Assembly: GCA_951640195.1 (NCBI GenBank)
Contig: OX621165.1
Span: 806,001 to 870,000 of the forward strand
Direction: 5' to 3'
From: Porpolomopsis calyptriformis
Lineage: Eukaryota; Basidiomycota; Agaricomycetes; Agaricales; Hygrophoraceae
DNA: 64,000 nt
Position 1 is the stretch's first letter. Each line of letters opens with the position of its first letter. A program made the translations under genes and the position numbers. This document shows positions 33,556 to 46,139 of the stretch, piece after piece. The notes under the pieces were generated by a model. It did no database searches and was not told where the DNA came from. It worked only from the letters and a program-made list of their open reading frames with translations.

Positions 33556-35351
33556 GTCACCTGGGTCGATGTGATCCGAGGTGGGAAGTTCCATGATCGT
33601 GTCCACCCATGCAAGAGACCATGCACCATTCCCAGTCTTCGTGCCACCCAACACTCGTTTCTTCCCAGAATCAGTCACCAGCTCCCATCGGCACCTGGTC
33701 GGTTGGGTATCTGTGCGGTCTACAGAAATAAAATCTGTACACTCGTTATCGTGATAGAGCAAGAAGTCCACTTACATTGCACAATACCCCCATGAGGTTC
33801 GTAGACCCCCAAGGGTAGGTCTTCCATTTCCTGTAGCTTTCTCTTCTTGGATAGTCCAGGGCCACCCTCTGCACTCTCTTTATTGGGCCCACCCATTTCG
33901 TCCACTGCGGGCCCCTCTTCTGCTTCTTTCCCAGCCCGTGATCCAGACAGAATACCCCCACACACCTTCAACGCCTCCTTCCTAAGCTTTGCCCACTCCT
34001 CCCCAGATTCAACCGTCCTTTGAGCGGCAACGAACATCCAGTTCTCCTCATTGAGTCCATCGCGGTTCAACAACGATTTTCGGACGGCGTTCAAAGGTCC
34101 ATCGCTATACGGTCCCCACCCAGACCCGCCGAATAACGTTGTCGGGCCTCCAGCGCGGTATATACCCGAAGCACCACCCCGGTCAGCTTTACTCTGCATA
34201 TTCAGTCCAGCTTTCGCTGCAGCAGCGAGGGCGGCTGTCTCGTGCGAGTAGGTCGAAGAAGGGTCCGGAAGTTCACCCACTGGGTCGCCTGCTTTCAAGC
34301 CTCTAGCGGTGATCTCTTCAAGAGACTTTTCTTCATAGTAATCGTCTTCTACCCACTTTCCGTCTAGAGAGGCGTATTCGCGCTTGCCTCAGACACTTCC
34401 GAGATCTCTGAGACCTGGCTAACGCACCGATAATCATTTTTGCGCCATGAAGCTTGTATGCGCTCCTTGCGGTGATTAGAGTGACGCTCCTTGTACGAAG
34501 ATGAGATCCTAGTTTACCAGCCTCGATGAGATACTCTTTCTCGGGTTGGGTGGCATTGAGCTTGAATGCGAGCAAGTTGCGCCGGAAGTAGTACAATGAA
34601 TCGCGAAAGCCGGATGTGCGCGCAGCATCGATGGCAAGCATGTACTGACGCTCTGGATGTCGATTTGGAAGGGTAAATGTGGCAGCTTTGAATCGTCGGC
34701 CTGGATGATGTAAATGTATAGATAGAAAGGACATTTGAGATTGATAGACTCACCTCCGAGCAAATTTCCATTGACATCCATCTTGGTGTCCCCCTTGGGA
34801 TCGTCCTCTGTGATGAACTCGTCATTCTCGATGATATATACCTTTCCTTGAATCTTTCTGAAGGGCTTCCCACCACCCAAAGGCGCCTCCTTTTCCTCCG
34901 GTTCTTCTGGAGCTACATCTTTCCCTCCTTCGGTAACATCTCCATCTCCCTGCCCATCATCGTCCGCACGACCAGGCAGCCTGATTGTTAGCGGGCCGCC
35001 TCTCCCGCGCGCTCGCCCTCTTGCTCTCCCAGTTCCGCGCGGACGCCCTCTACCCCTTGGTGTACTTGTGCCTGAAACCCGGCCACGGCCCCGAGGCCGA
35101 CCGCGTCCTTTCTGAGCTGCGGAAAGCTCGTCGTCCTCCATCTCGCCGTCGTCAACATCATCAGCACCGATCGCCCCCCCTGACGCGCTTTCCGAGGCGA
35201 CATCACCCTTTCCGTCGTCACCTGGTGCAGATGGGTCAGCTGTTTCGTCCTCCTGGTCGTCAGCCATCTCTTCCGACTCAGGCTCGGGCAATCCACTTTT
35301 AGCGACGGACAGTCGTGGCTTGATAATAATTTTGGTGCCGGAAGACTTCAT
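33547..35351 (-). CDS. RSC7: Chromatin-remodelling RSC complex subunit Rsc7/Npl6
   Basis: Four exons (35351-34754, 34700-34428, 34387-33776, 33719-33547) give 551 aa. The N-terminal third is acidic and then carries RGR-rich AT-hook-like repeats (KGRGRPRGRGR, PRGRGRPRGTGR). The diagnostic Rsc7/Swp82 core follows: KVYIIENDEFITEDDPKGD, MDVNGNLLGGRRFKAATFTL, RQYMLAIDAARTSGFRDSLYYF, GKWVEDDYYEEK. The C-terminal part covers KADRGG...YRAGGPTTLFGGSGWGPYSD. Intron 2 is short (40 nt). It should work in the nucleus in the RSC/SWI-SNF remodeller. Oddity: the last two residues (Ala-Gln) and the TAA stop at 33547-33549 lie inside the terminal inverted repeat of the adjoining transposon, so the native C terminus has been replaced. 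Confidence 0.9.
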
Positions 35352-35379
35352 GTGTGATCATGTGACTAAAACGACTTGA
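35352..35379. promoter_or_regulatory. 28-base divergent start-to-start spacer
   Basis: The start codons of RSC7 (-, 35351) and the next gene (+, 35380) are only 28 bases apart. At least one transcript must therefore start inside the other gene's coding region or use a downstream start. A TGTGATCATGTGACT sequence with a CATGTGAC E-box-like core is present. Confidence 0.4.
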
Positions 35380-36295
35380 ATGCGAGCGACCGTTCGGAAT
35401 CAAACCATTCGCTCCTTCAAGCTCTTTCTCGCAGAGCAGGCATCTGTCAGAACAAACCCGGCTTGTACTCGCCGTCAGCTCTCTTTCCAAAATTACGCCC
35501 TGCGTTCTGCCATTCCACCTCTCCGGTGGTACAACTCCAAGAGGTCATTTCCCGACCCTAGTCGCACGGACGTTTTCTATCACTACTTCTCTGGTCCTCC
35601 GGCACATCTCTTTTCTGATCTCCCGGTTTATGCTTTGTCCTTTCTTCCCGACTTCCCTCCATCCGTGGACTCGTGCACCGTCATTGGCTGGCTACCTGCT
35701 GTGGCAGAGCGGGAAGGCCAAGATGCTAGTCTAAGCGATTTTAAGGAGAACGGCGGGTTCATGCACCCATGTTGTCTTTATTAAATAACATTTTACTGAC
35801 AGGCAAATTTCGTGCACTTTTACACGAAGCAATCAGAACTGGTCTCAGAGACGACGTAGACGACATCCAGATCAACAGGGCTGCTCAGCTACAGTGGGGG
35901 TGGATGCATATCCATGGTGCGACTATTCGATTGAATGTGCCTTCCGTCTGTGATGCCATCCGCAATATGTCTCTGTCAACAACAGATGAACGTAACATCC
36001 CCGCATTGGGGCGGATTGGTGACCCAGACGATATTCTGGCTTCCGTCTTGGTTGAAGATAGCAAGGTGCTGTTGTCTCTTTCCCTGTCATCTATCCATCA
36101 TTCCTTGCCTTTCCTTTGGTCAGGCATTAGGACACTTCTAACTCCACGATTCTGTTACAGATCCTACCAGACACTTACCAAGCAATGCCATCATATCGGC
36201 TTTGCACGGCTGACGGTTTGCCGCAGCTAACACCAGGGTTGGCGCAAAAGCTTAGGGCGATGCTCGAGGAGGGAAGCAAGACAGCCTCATCTTGA
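35380..36295 (+). CDS. Basidiomycete conserved hypothetical, possibly mitochondrial
   Basis: Three exons give 256 aa: 35380-35752, 35803-36065 and 36161-36295. The N terminus is Arg-rich, free of acidic residues and amphipathic (MRATVRNQTIRSFKLFLAEQ...), as in a mitochondrial presequence. Later landmarks are LSFLPDFPPSVDSCTVIGWL, LLHEAIRTGLRDDVDDIQIN, NIPALGRIGDPDDILASVLV and MPSYRLCTADGLPQLTPGLA. Intron 1 is the weak point: the frame needs either a GC-AG intron 35753-35802 (preferred, joins ...KENG to KFRALLHEA) or a 32-nt GT-AG intron starting 35772. I do not recognise a named family. Function unknown. Confidence 0.6.
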
Positions 36296-37330
36296 TCCCT
36301 CTTAGCTAATGTTGCGAGAGAAAATGGTGGTAGCCGACACCCGTGAGTAGGGGACCACCGCTACATATTTTGAAGGGTGTCTCATGTTATGTCTTCAGCA
36401 AAGCTAACTCTTGCAATTCTGGCGTACCTTTTGGGCTCTGTTTCTGGCCCTTCGATGTCCGCCGCTCCACTCGACGCCAGTGACCACAGTCGGGTTAAAT
36501 GATTCTTACACAGTCCAATTCGATTAAAGCACATGATATTGTTCGGACACAATCATGGGCCACTTTGACCTTCAGCAGGCGCCGTATCTGAATGAACTCA
36601 TTGAAAACACAGTAACCGCAAGGAAAGTAAGCGGGATGAGAAGAGGGGAAATGATATCAAGTATGGCGAAGAGATTTAAAACATGATCATTTTCCCCCCT
36701 GACATACTTGAACACTTTGTAGGAAGGTAAGCGCAATGAGAACAGGGGGAATCGAAGAATATGAAGTTCCTAAGCAGACTCGTTACTTTTTGAAAGGCCA
36801 CGCCGAATTACAGAACACGATTGGACGGAACCATGCGTGGACGATATCAGGTTAATGCTTCACCTTCAACCTCGAGCCTTGACTTCTACAGTACCTTTTG
36901 AAACGCACGCTATCTTTAGGTCAATGCCTCCCTCAGTAATTCCATTGAACCGAATCCGTCCTCACCTTCTGGCCTCGCACGCTCAACGTGGTCTATCCGG
37001 ACCCATTTGATGCCCCCCATGCTAGGTAAAACGCCCAGGCCATGCTCAGTAAGATTCAGGCGTGTGATATGAACGTAAACCCTGGTTGACGGCCTTCATA
37101 TCCACTTCTCTCGTCTTCCTATATCTCATCCCTACTTCTCCCGGGAAACAAATATCTTCATCCTGCCATTCGGCCTGGCTCATCCTATGCGATCGAACGG
37201 TCCAAGATTGAAAAAAGTGCCCCCGTCGCGACGACGTGCCGATTCCGTTCACTGGCTCTTTCGCAGTAACATCCCTCGCAGGAGAGGTTCTTTTCTCCCA
37301 AGTGACATTCGCAAGAGAAATTTCTTTGGG
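36296..37330. other. Intergenic with a short direct duplication
   Basis: About 1 kb without a supported gene. The imperfect direct repeat at 36621-36652 and 36721-36752 is listed separately. Confidence 0.4.
36621..36752 (+). repeat. Imperfect 32-base direct repeat, copies 100 bases apart
   Basis: AGGAAAGTAAGCGGGATGAG at 36621 and AGGAAGGTAAGCGCAATGAG at 36721, each followed by A-A-(g/c)-AGGGG(g)AA. About six differences over 32 bases. Nature unknown. Confidence 0.6.
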
Positions 37331-39693
37331 ATGGGCGATATCATACAAGTGATTCTAAATGTAAACTTTTTCCTGTTCACATCGCACCATCTAGTTTACT
37401 CAAATATCTTTCACCATTTTGGTGCCCCACCAGCCTAAAGACACTATTCGTTCTTTAATCGAATCCCGGCGCTTACTTGAAGAGGCCCGCCAAGAGATAT
37501 CACAGACTCGAGAGGACTCGCAGGTATACGTGAAGCCAAAGATTTCACGTTTACCCGGATTTTTCCCTCGTGAACAAGAGTGCAGTGCCATCGAACGTGT
37601 GTTGGATGGACAGCCCTCTTTTACAGTCATTTTTGGTGCAAGTTTGGTAGGCAAGGTATGACGCTGCTTTCCCCCCCGTCAACAAGTTTGAGATAACAAT
37701 CACCGCCGTTCTCGTTTCGTAGACCGCGATGCTAAAGGAGACCCTTTCTGGGGAGAAGTATCATGTCTTGTACATTGATCTCCGCCTGGCTGGTTTCGCC
37801 GACATCCAATACTTGTACACCAGTCTCTGTCAGCAGATGGAATTGTACTTCATGGAACTCGCAAAAATGGCCGGGTATAGGGTATTCGAAACTGAAGCTC
37901 AGAAGTTCAAGGTATTGTTGTTCATTCTTCTGGCTCGGGATCCTGGGTGTATTCACTTGGCAGTGGTTACAGCGCGATCGCTTCGACGTCAAGCAACGAA
38001 TATCCAATGCCTCAGTTAGTGCGAACCCCATCACAACCAGTGACATTGCAAGGCTTATGGAGTTGTTCCAAGTGAGTGCTTCGAGAACTTGAATCGTGAC
38101 CTTACTCTTGATCCAACCTTTCTCATATTGTTCAGACTGCCTTATTGATATATTCAGAGTTCAATCCGAGCTGTGACGAGAGTGAAGCTAGTTCTGAGAA
38201 GTCTGACGAATCCTCAGATAGGACTCGTGTCGAACCGGGACCTAATGGAGTAGGTTCTAACCGCCGTTGGGGTTTCCGATTTCCGACCAAGGGGAAAGCT
38301 CGCGGGGGCGGAATGGTCGTTCAATGTTCTAAAATCGAAGGACCCGAATCGGAAAAGGAGAAACCAAAGCCCGCCAAGAAAATACCTGTTGTGTGGGTCG
38401 ATGAAGCACACAAACTGTATGCCCCCTTTTGTTTTCTATTTATTCTACCAATCATTCTCCCGTGCTGATCTTGACCGTTGTGGTAGGTCATCCCTCGTTC
38501 AGTCGACAGACACAATGAAGTGCTTGCTCGACTCCATGCTCGTGTTGACAAAGCAGGACCGACTTTGTCATGTCATACACACAACGAGCGATCCGTTTTA
38601 CCAAACAACGTTGAGACAGTTCAACGTTATGCACCACTGCAAGGTGCGAACGTTCAGCTGCTGTACGAGAACCAATCACGCTGACGTTGCGAAATCACCA
38701 GACTCTCACCATTGGCGACTGTTCAAAGTCCAAGATGCGGACGTATTTCAACGATTGGCTGTTGGCGCGTGTCCCGGAAAGTCTTCGAGGGGGATTAGAT
38801 TTCGAATCTCTGTACGATGCTTTTGGTGGCAGGCTGGCACACTGGCACGAGTACATCACTGATTATGGTTCGCCCTTTTCACCTCCTACTTGTACGAACT
38901 CTGCTCATTATTATACTCAAAGTGGATTCAAATGGAGATCTGGACGGTAAGTAGTAATATTTCTGTATAGTCAACATTGTCGCAAACGTTTGTCCACCTA
39001 GTGAAACGAAGTTCGAATTTCCTCCAAGCTCACTCGTTCCTCAACCTGCACATAATCCACTCGTCGCAAGCTTCTGCTCCACCCCTTGCTGAAGCCGAAC
39101 AACAAACGAACAACCGAAGCACAGAAACCCTTCACCCCGGTCTTGGACCTGCTGGCCTAAAGGCTTGCTCACCAACATCGCCTTCACATGTCACTGACCC
39201 GAGAGACAACGAAGATCGTGCGATCATCATGGTTGCCGGCTATTACGATGCCAATTTCACCGCGATGCAGCTGCTCAAGGTGATGAGCAGGTTGACGCAA
39301 CCAGGGGTGGCGTACTTGCCCTATTTCTTGCTGTGCAGGGAGATTGGGGTGCGTGCCGTTGATGGGATGGTGAGAGGGAAAGTGCTGGATTTGAGATGGA
39401 CGGAAACTTTGGCAAAGGAAGGGGTGGACCTGGCAAGAAACCGGCGTGGTGGGATTGTCAGCGGGACTGTCGTTGATGGAGCAGGGGAGGGTACCCTCGT
39501 TTTTTCGGCAGGTCAAGAGATTCAGGAGCAGAGGAACGTGAACGATGAGGAGTTTGATGGAGTCGTCGTTGGCCCGAAGTTGGTGCCGATCACTCCGATT
39601 ATGAGATATGCAATGAGAGAGGTGGTCCAGGAATATGAGGACGAACAGTCGGTTTCGGAATATGCTTCTTTATCAGACGTTGATGAGTACTAA
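37331..39693 (+). CDS. STAND/archaeal-ATPase-like P-loop protein
   Basis: Nine exons (37331-37360, 37395-37655, 37723-37911, 37973-38071, 38136-38416, 38487-38643, 38702-38867, 38923-38946, 39002-39693) give 632 aa. The ATPase core has Walker A VIFGASLVGKTAML (~89-101) preceded by a RLPGFFPREQE motif, and Walker B VVWVDEAHKL (~277-286). It continues with LTKQDRLCHVIHTTSDPFYQ (sensor-1 type HTTSD). This order (R-x-x-E before P-loop, DEAH-like box, HTTSD) recalls the ATPase_2/MNS group of STAND NTPases. An acidic insert with many Ser lies before Walker B. The C-terminal ~230 residues are conserved-looking but unrecognised (IMVAGYYDANFTAMQLLKVM). The first, 10-codon exon is the least certain part. 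Function unknown. Confidence 0.7.
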
Positions 39694-39865
39694 TTATTAC
39701 TGCAATCCCGTATTCATTCATCCATCCATGGACACTGTCACACAATTTATGCTGGTTCTACGAAATGTGCATTTTCGCACTACTCATCCCGATGGTACAT
39801 GCCTACAGTATTTCTTCGTACAAATGTGGTAGCGTTTAAGTAGTGCAGTATAACAATGGGATATA

Positions 39866-40503
<638 letters not shown>

Positions 40504-40726
40504 ATTGATGTTAACGCCGGGACAATTGTGATGTTTTCGCGTGCCTGTTGCGCTGGATGAACTATTCAAGCCGCCCGTTGGAAATGTGATTCAGATGTGC
40601 GGGAGGCTGAAGAAAGTGAACTCGTACAGTGAAGTTCTTGCTCAGAGCCACTAGTGAGCAAGCTTGGCTGTGGCTGTCACAGATGTCCGGAAGAGTCACG
40701 CTATCAAACGCGATGAGGAAGGAACG

Positions 40727-41949
40727 ATGGGCTCTTCAAACAAGACATTTGCACAACAATTCTACGCCGAGTTCAACACTCACCGCTCTGGTCTGCCAAT
40801 CTGATCAAATATACTCTGTCTGCCAATCTAAAGTACACTGAACAGCCCTCCAATCTGCTATCGAGTCCGCGAGCTCTACGCCCTCAGCGTCCCCTGATAT
40901 TCTCCAAGCTCTTTCTGTCGACCTTGCAAAGCTGACAAAAAGTCTGCTAGATGGTAGATGGTATCTGCCTGCGTATGATCAACAGCAGTGTCAACTGGTA
41001 CGACTTTGTGGCCGTTACGAGCTAGAATGGAGGTTGATCGATCGCGGCATTGTTTAGCAGTTGGATGCTTTGGAGAAGAGTCTGGATACACTACGTTCCT
41101 CATCCACCCCCAAGTCCCGATTCTCGTTCAAGCGGAAGTCTGCCGCATCGCCGGTTCCTGCTTTGCCACTTGCGCAATCTGAGGCAGCGGTATCTGTGGA
41201 TTCATCGTCATCTGCAACTGCAACGACGAACCTGGTACTCTCCTCCCGCACCCATTGCCATCTCACCGTAGACTCCTTGCCCGACTTTTGTCATTCTTCC
41301 GATCTCACCGTCACCGATCTTGATCACTGTATCGTCAATCTTTTACCTCCTTCTGCGTACAAGGATTCGCAAGATGAGACAACACAGAACGACAAAGTAG
41401 CAAACCTATCAGCAATCCATATCCACCACATCCACAATTCAATCTTGATTCTTCCGATCGTCGTCGGGAGTGTTTTCTTGTCTGATCTTTCGTCATGTGT
41501 GATCGTTGTCGGTTGCCATCAGGTTCGCTTTACATTCACTATCACCCGGGAAAGGGTCTGAGAATTGTTTTTTGCCAACTGTGGCGGTAGTTCCGGATGC
41601 ATGACTCTCAGAGTGTAGATGTGTATCTTAGGAGCCAATCCAATCCGACGCTCGAAAACGCGACCCGAATCCGGTTCGCGCCCTATCCCCAAGCGATCAC
41701 TCTTCCCTATCATGATAAATTGTCAAGCAAGGTATCTTCCTATGCTGTAACCAGTGCGACTGCATGTAGTGACGATGGTTTTAGTCAGGCAGCGAATTCG
41801 CTGTTGACGATTTTTCTCACATCCGGACAACTAGGTCTCCCAACTGGTCCAGGTTGGCACCCGAGACCCGTCCCGAAAAGTGGTTCGAATCTGTTATATG
41901 TGGAGATATTGGTTCCACGTTGGAGGACTACCTGCCGCACCATAGCTAG
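40727..41949 (+). CDS. Tubulin-folding cofactor C (TBCC domain)
   Basis: Five exons (40727-40790, 40846-40997, 41061-41522, 41591-41731, 41785-41949) give 327 aa. The N-terminal half is helical (YAEFNTHRS, DILQALSVDLAKLTKSLLDG, LDALEKSLDTLRSS). The C-terminal TBCC beta-helix reads LSAIHIHHIHNSILILPIVV, GSVFLSDLSSCVIVVGCHQFR and MHDSQSVDVYLRSQSNPTLE. It ends FAVDDFSHIRTTRSPNWSRL, with the usual WFESVICGD and tail. The QFRMHDS segment carries the conserved arginine that acts as a GTPase-activating finger on beta-tubulin. Orthologue of human TBCC and yeast Cin2 in function; acts in the cytosol in alpha/beta-tubulin dimer release. It is divergent from RBX1 (223 bases between starts). Confidence 0.9.
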
Positions 41950-42412
41950 TACATATATCTTTGTAAGGTCACTCGGTGACCAAAAGTATGTGGTATTGAG
42001 TAAACTAAGTAAACGTTCATGACAATTGTCTTCTACTCCATTACCGAAATCTCATACCTGATGCGCCAGAGCTCATGCAGACCTTTCTCGCCGCCAACGT
42101 AACGCGTTCGTATTCCTTGCGCACTGCTCTATGCCAAAAGCTGTCGAATAGATTGAGTGTGTACGATCAGATCACTGGGCTCGAAGAGTTGTTCCAGATG
42201 AGCATCATCGAGGTTATCTGACTGGATTGCAAGAACAACTGGGCACATCGGGCAAGTTATTTTCTCCTTTGAAGATCAGCTCTGACTGACCGAAATACTC
42301 TTATCAGCCTACATCTCGCCATAGTACCTTCTAGACAGTTTATAACCTACAAATAAAAAATGGCACTTTGCACGAAGGAATTATCAAATGTAGAACGGAA
42401 TGGATGGTACAT
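41950..42412. other. Intergenic between convergent genes (TBCC / KGD1)
   Basis: 3' ends of both genes; no supported gene or element. Presumed overlapping 3' UTRs. Confidence 0.4.
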
Positions 42413-45400
42413 CTAAGACATATTGAACGCTGCTGCGAGGAAGGCCTCAATCTCCTTCTTATGGTGCACCTGTTAAATAGTGAGGAGTAGTCATCGAAGT
42501 TGATGTCAACAAACAGACCTTGCTTCCAGTTGCAACTGAACCTGTTGGTCCCCGTCCAGCATAGAGGGGGTATTTTCCTCCGTGATGCTCTGTCTTGTTG
42601 GCGGATGTAAAGATCCGAGGACCTACGTAGCTCCATGCGCCGTTATTCAGAGGTTCCTCCTGCAACAGAATCATGGGTATCGTGGTAAAACATAGGTCGT
42701 CTACATACCTGACACCAAAGAATACCAGCATTAGGATACTTGTCGAGATGGGGGGTGATCTACAGAAGCGCGTAAATCTCTCAAAGCTTTGTATATCAAC
42801 TTCATCATACTAGGTCGTAAGGGAAGGGCGAGAGTTGCTCGATTCGGCTGATCGCCACGTCTTTGATTCTTTTATCTTCGCGTTCCTGTAACAAAGTATG
42901 GTACACTTGCCCTTCAAGTGATTTAAAGTCGTTACGTCAGGTGCAGACACTCTTGTCTCACCTGTGCAAAGAATGTGTCTTCTAATCTCGTTGGGGGGTA
43001 CCAGTAGGTCTGGGTGGTGATCGGGTATATATCGCTGAAACTGTGAATCGCCAATCATTTCTGCTAACTCCGAGCGAGCGTGGGGGTGGCGCAAGAGAAA
43101 CTTGGAGAAGAAGAGAATGAGCTGTATAACAGGAATAGTCAACATTCTTGAGAAAGGGATGGGACGAGTTGGACCGACTGGTTTTCGGAAATCGCGATGA
43201 ATCTGACGACGAAGGACATGAAACTGTGGAGGACACATGGTTCAGATGACGAACAAAGACCCTAGTCAACATTGGGACATACATAGTTCGCTGGCGTTCT
43301 ATGGTTGTGCAAAGTGAGAGAAAGAAACTTACGAGCCTGACGAATACTTACGTAGGATACACGACTTGCATGTTACAATCTTGGTGCTGCCTTTCTATTT
43401 TTGCGGGTGTGGGGAAAATATTGGGATGATCATCGCAGAGCTGCAGGAAGCGCTCTATCCGTCCACTGGAATGCTCTGGTCCTTGCCCATCGTACCCATG
43501 GGGGAGGCTCATCACCAAACCAGTTCTCTGTAACCATTTTCGTTCTCCAGCTCCAATGAACTGGTCGATTATACATTGTGCATTGTTCGCGAAATCACCA
43601 AACTGAGCTTCCCACATCGTCAAGGCGTCTGGCGAAACGAGAGAATAGCCCAGTTCGAATCCGAGTGTGCCAAACTCCGAAAGCGAAGAATTGCAGATCA
43701 CAAACCTGGCCTGATTTGAGCCAAGGTCGTTTAAAGGAACATATTGCTTCTCATTCACTTGGTCATGAATGACAGCGTGGCGCTGAGAAAAGGTACCTCG
43801 TTCAACGTCTTGCCCAGATACACGGACATGAATTTTCTCTAGTGCGAGGGATCCAAACGCAAGAGCTTCGGCAGTAGACCAATCGATGTTACGGCCTTCC
43901 TCTACAGTGTTTCCCCGAGTGCTGAGAATGCGCGCGAGATTACGGTGGGGCGTAAATCCAGGGGGATAACTGGAGATGGCCTTGCCGACGCGCCGAAGGA
44001 CGTCCTCTGTAGACCCGGTGGAACGTGTGGGTAAGGTTTGTTCCGCGAGTTGCCGCGGAGAGGGGAACCCTTGCCAAGATGCTGAAAGCCATTCCTTGCT
44101 CGTAGGAATATAGTCTTTGGCTCCGGCGGCAGCCTTCTCAAGCATTCCCCAAACCCACTTCTTATGATCCTCGATGTCCGTCTCCGTAAATGTCCCTCGC
44201 CCGACGAGAAACTTTGTGTATTGAGTAAGGGAGGTTGGTTGCTTCGCGATAGCCTGATACATCCTCGGTTGAGTGAAGCTCGGCTGGTCGGTCTCGTTAT
44301 GGCCATATCGACGGTAGCAAACAATGTCAATTACAACATCTTTTTTGTATTTTGCGCGATAATCGGCGGCTAGTTGGCAAACGAAATTGACAGCTTCGAC
44401 GTTGTCTCCGTTGACGTGAAATATGGGTGCATCGATTGACTTGGCTATGTCGGAAGGATAGGGTGTCGAGCGAGCGAAACGAGGATCGGTCGTGAAACCG
44501 ATTTGATTGTTGACAATGAGATGGATTGTCCCACCCGTGCCGTAACTGGGGAGGTTATGGAATCCCATGGTCTCATAAACGATACCCTGACCCGCAAATG
44601 CGGCATCACCGTGAAGGAGAACACCCATAGCTGTGTTGTGAGTTGTCTCGTCCTGCTCAAAATGCTGGATCGCACGAGTCTTTCCAAGAACTACGGGATC
44701 CTCGGCCTCTAAGTGCGATGGATTTGCTACGAGCGACAAGGAAACTTTTTTGCCAGACGGGGTTGGTCGTACATAATTCGCCCCAAGATGGTATTTTACA
44801 TCGCCCGCCGGAGAGTCATCTTCTTGAGAGCCGGAGAATTCGTTTAAGATGGCTTCTATTGGCTTCCGAATGACATTCCCCAACACATTCAGACGACCGC
44901 GATGAGGCATGCCAATAGTGACATGTTTTACTCCGTGGTCCACCGATCGGTCAATGAGAGCCTTCATGCCTGGTATCAGAGCCTCGCAGCCTTCAAGTCC
45001 AAAACGCTTCTCGTTCGGATATTTGTTGGCGATGAACTTCTCAAAGGATTCAGACCATATAAGACGGTCTAGGATCATGCGCTTTTCTTCGACGGTATAA
45101 TTCCAAGGTTTGGGTATTTCTACCCGTTCTCTAATCCAGTCGCATTGTTCCTTGTCGGGAATATGAGCATATTGGATTCCGATAGCACCGCCTGGGATGA
45201 CCTCAGTGGTTTATTCACGAGGCCACGGGGGCAACTTACAATATATTCGCTTGCAAAGCTTAATAATATCCCCCAATGGCATGGATTTTCGGCTTTCAGT
45301 GGCAAAATGTGGTAGAATACCAGGACCCAAAGATATCTCCTTCCCGAGATCGCGCTCGGTGAAACCGTATCGACTGAGTTCTAGCTCAGGAGGATGGACA

Positions 45401-45882
45401 TCGGCGAGATCAGCATCAAGAATCCCGAGAGGATCCAATTCGGCGATGTGATGCCCGCGTACTTGGTACGCTCGGACAAGCAATTGGACCTATGATGGGA
45501 GAAGAATACGAGTAGCGGAAAGAGGTCGAAAACGGCTGACCTTCAAGTGATCATCCAGTTCAGCGCCACCGCTGGCATGCAGAGCAGGTGCTCCATCGGT
45601 TGGTGAGGGGAGATGTTTTGGAGCTGGTTGAAAAGCCTGAGTGCTCGTCAACCCTTTCTCCAGGCCAGAGAAATACGCGTCCCAAGATGCATGGACCGAC
45701 TTTGGATCCTGTCTCCAATGTCTGTACATTGCCTCCGCGTAATAGGCATTGGTGCCGTTTGCAAACGGATCATTGGGTGATACCGAAAGAAGGGGAGTGG
45801 CCAGCCCACGTCTCAACGGTGAGGATAAATTTGGCGACTTGACCGGTCGGTGGGCAAGAAGTAGGTGTCGGGATACCCGCAT
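42413..45882 (-). CDS. KGD1: 2-oxoglutarate dehydrogenase E1 component, mitochondrial
   Basis: Ten exons (45882-45541, 45489-45240, 45191-43352, 43298-43283, 43223-43179, 43121-42962, 42911-42811, 42759-42709, 42659-42519, 42469-42413) give 1000 aa, the usual length. A mitochondrial presequence ([20 protein letters not shown]) precedes the E1 signature [20 protein letters not shown]. The ThDP-binding core shows [25 protein letters not shown] and [20 protein letters not shown]. The transketolase-like C-terminal part includes [20 protein letters not shown] and [12 protein letters not shown]. It oxidatively decarboxylates 2-oxoglutarate in the TCA cycle with E2 and E3. Exon 4 is only 16 nt (TPANY) and is needed for frame and family match. 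Confidence 0.96.
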
Positions 45883-46139
45883 CGAAAGAATCGCGGCAAT
45901 GTGAGCAAGGTGAACAGTGCCAGAACTTGTGACGTGACGTGGCGTCTCTCTTTTATCTCAACCGCCACGCCACGGGACTACTTCCTCATCCTCCCGCTCT
46001 TTCTTTCTGAACTAGTGATCCAGCTGAATACCTTTCAGCGATTTTTTCAGTTTACATCAGTGATTTCACTTCACCCTGCTCTAAGACACCGCTCGTGCGC
46101 TGCGTACGCTTTCTGTCACGTGCCGTGCGTCACAGCTTC

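Noticed and set aside
34509..35302. Frames with RGR or Pro composition on either strand near RSC7
   Set aside because: Shadows of the AT-hook-like repeat region of RSC7.
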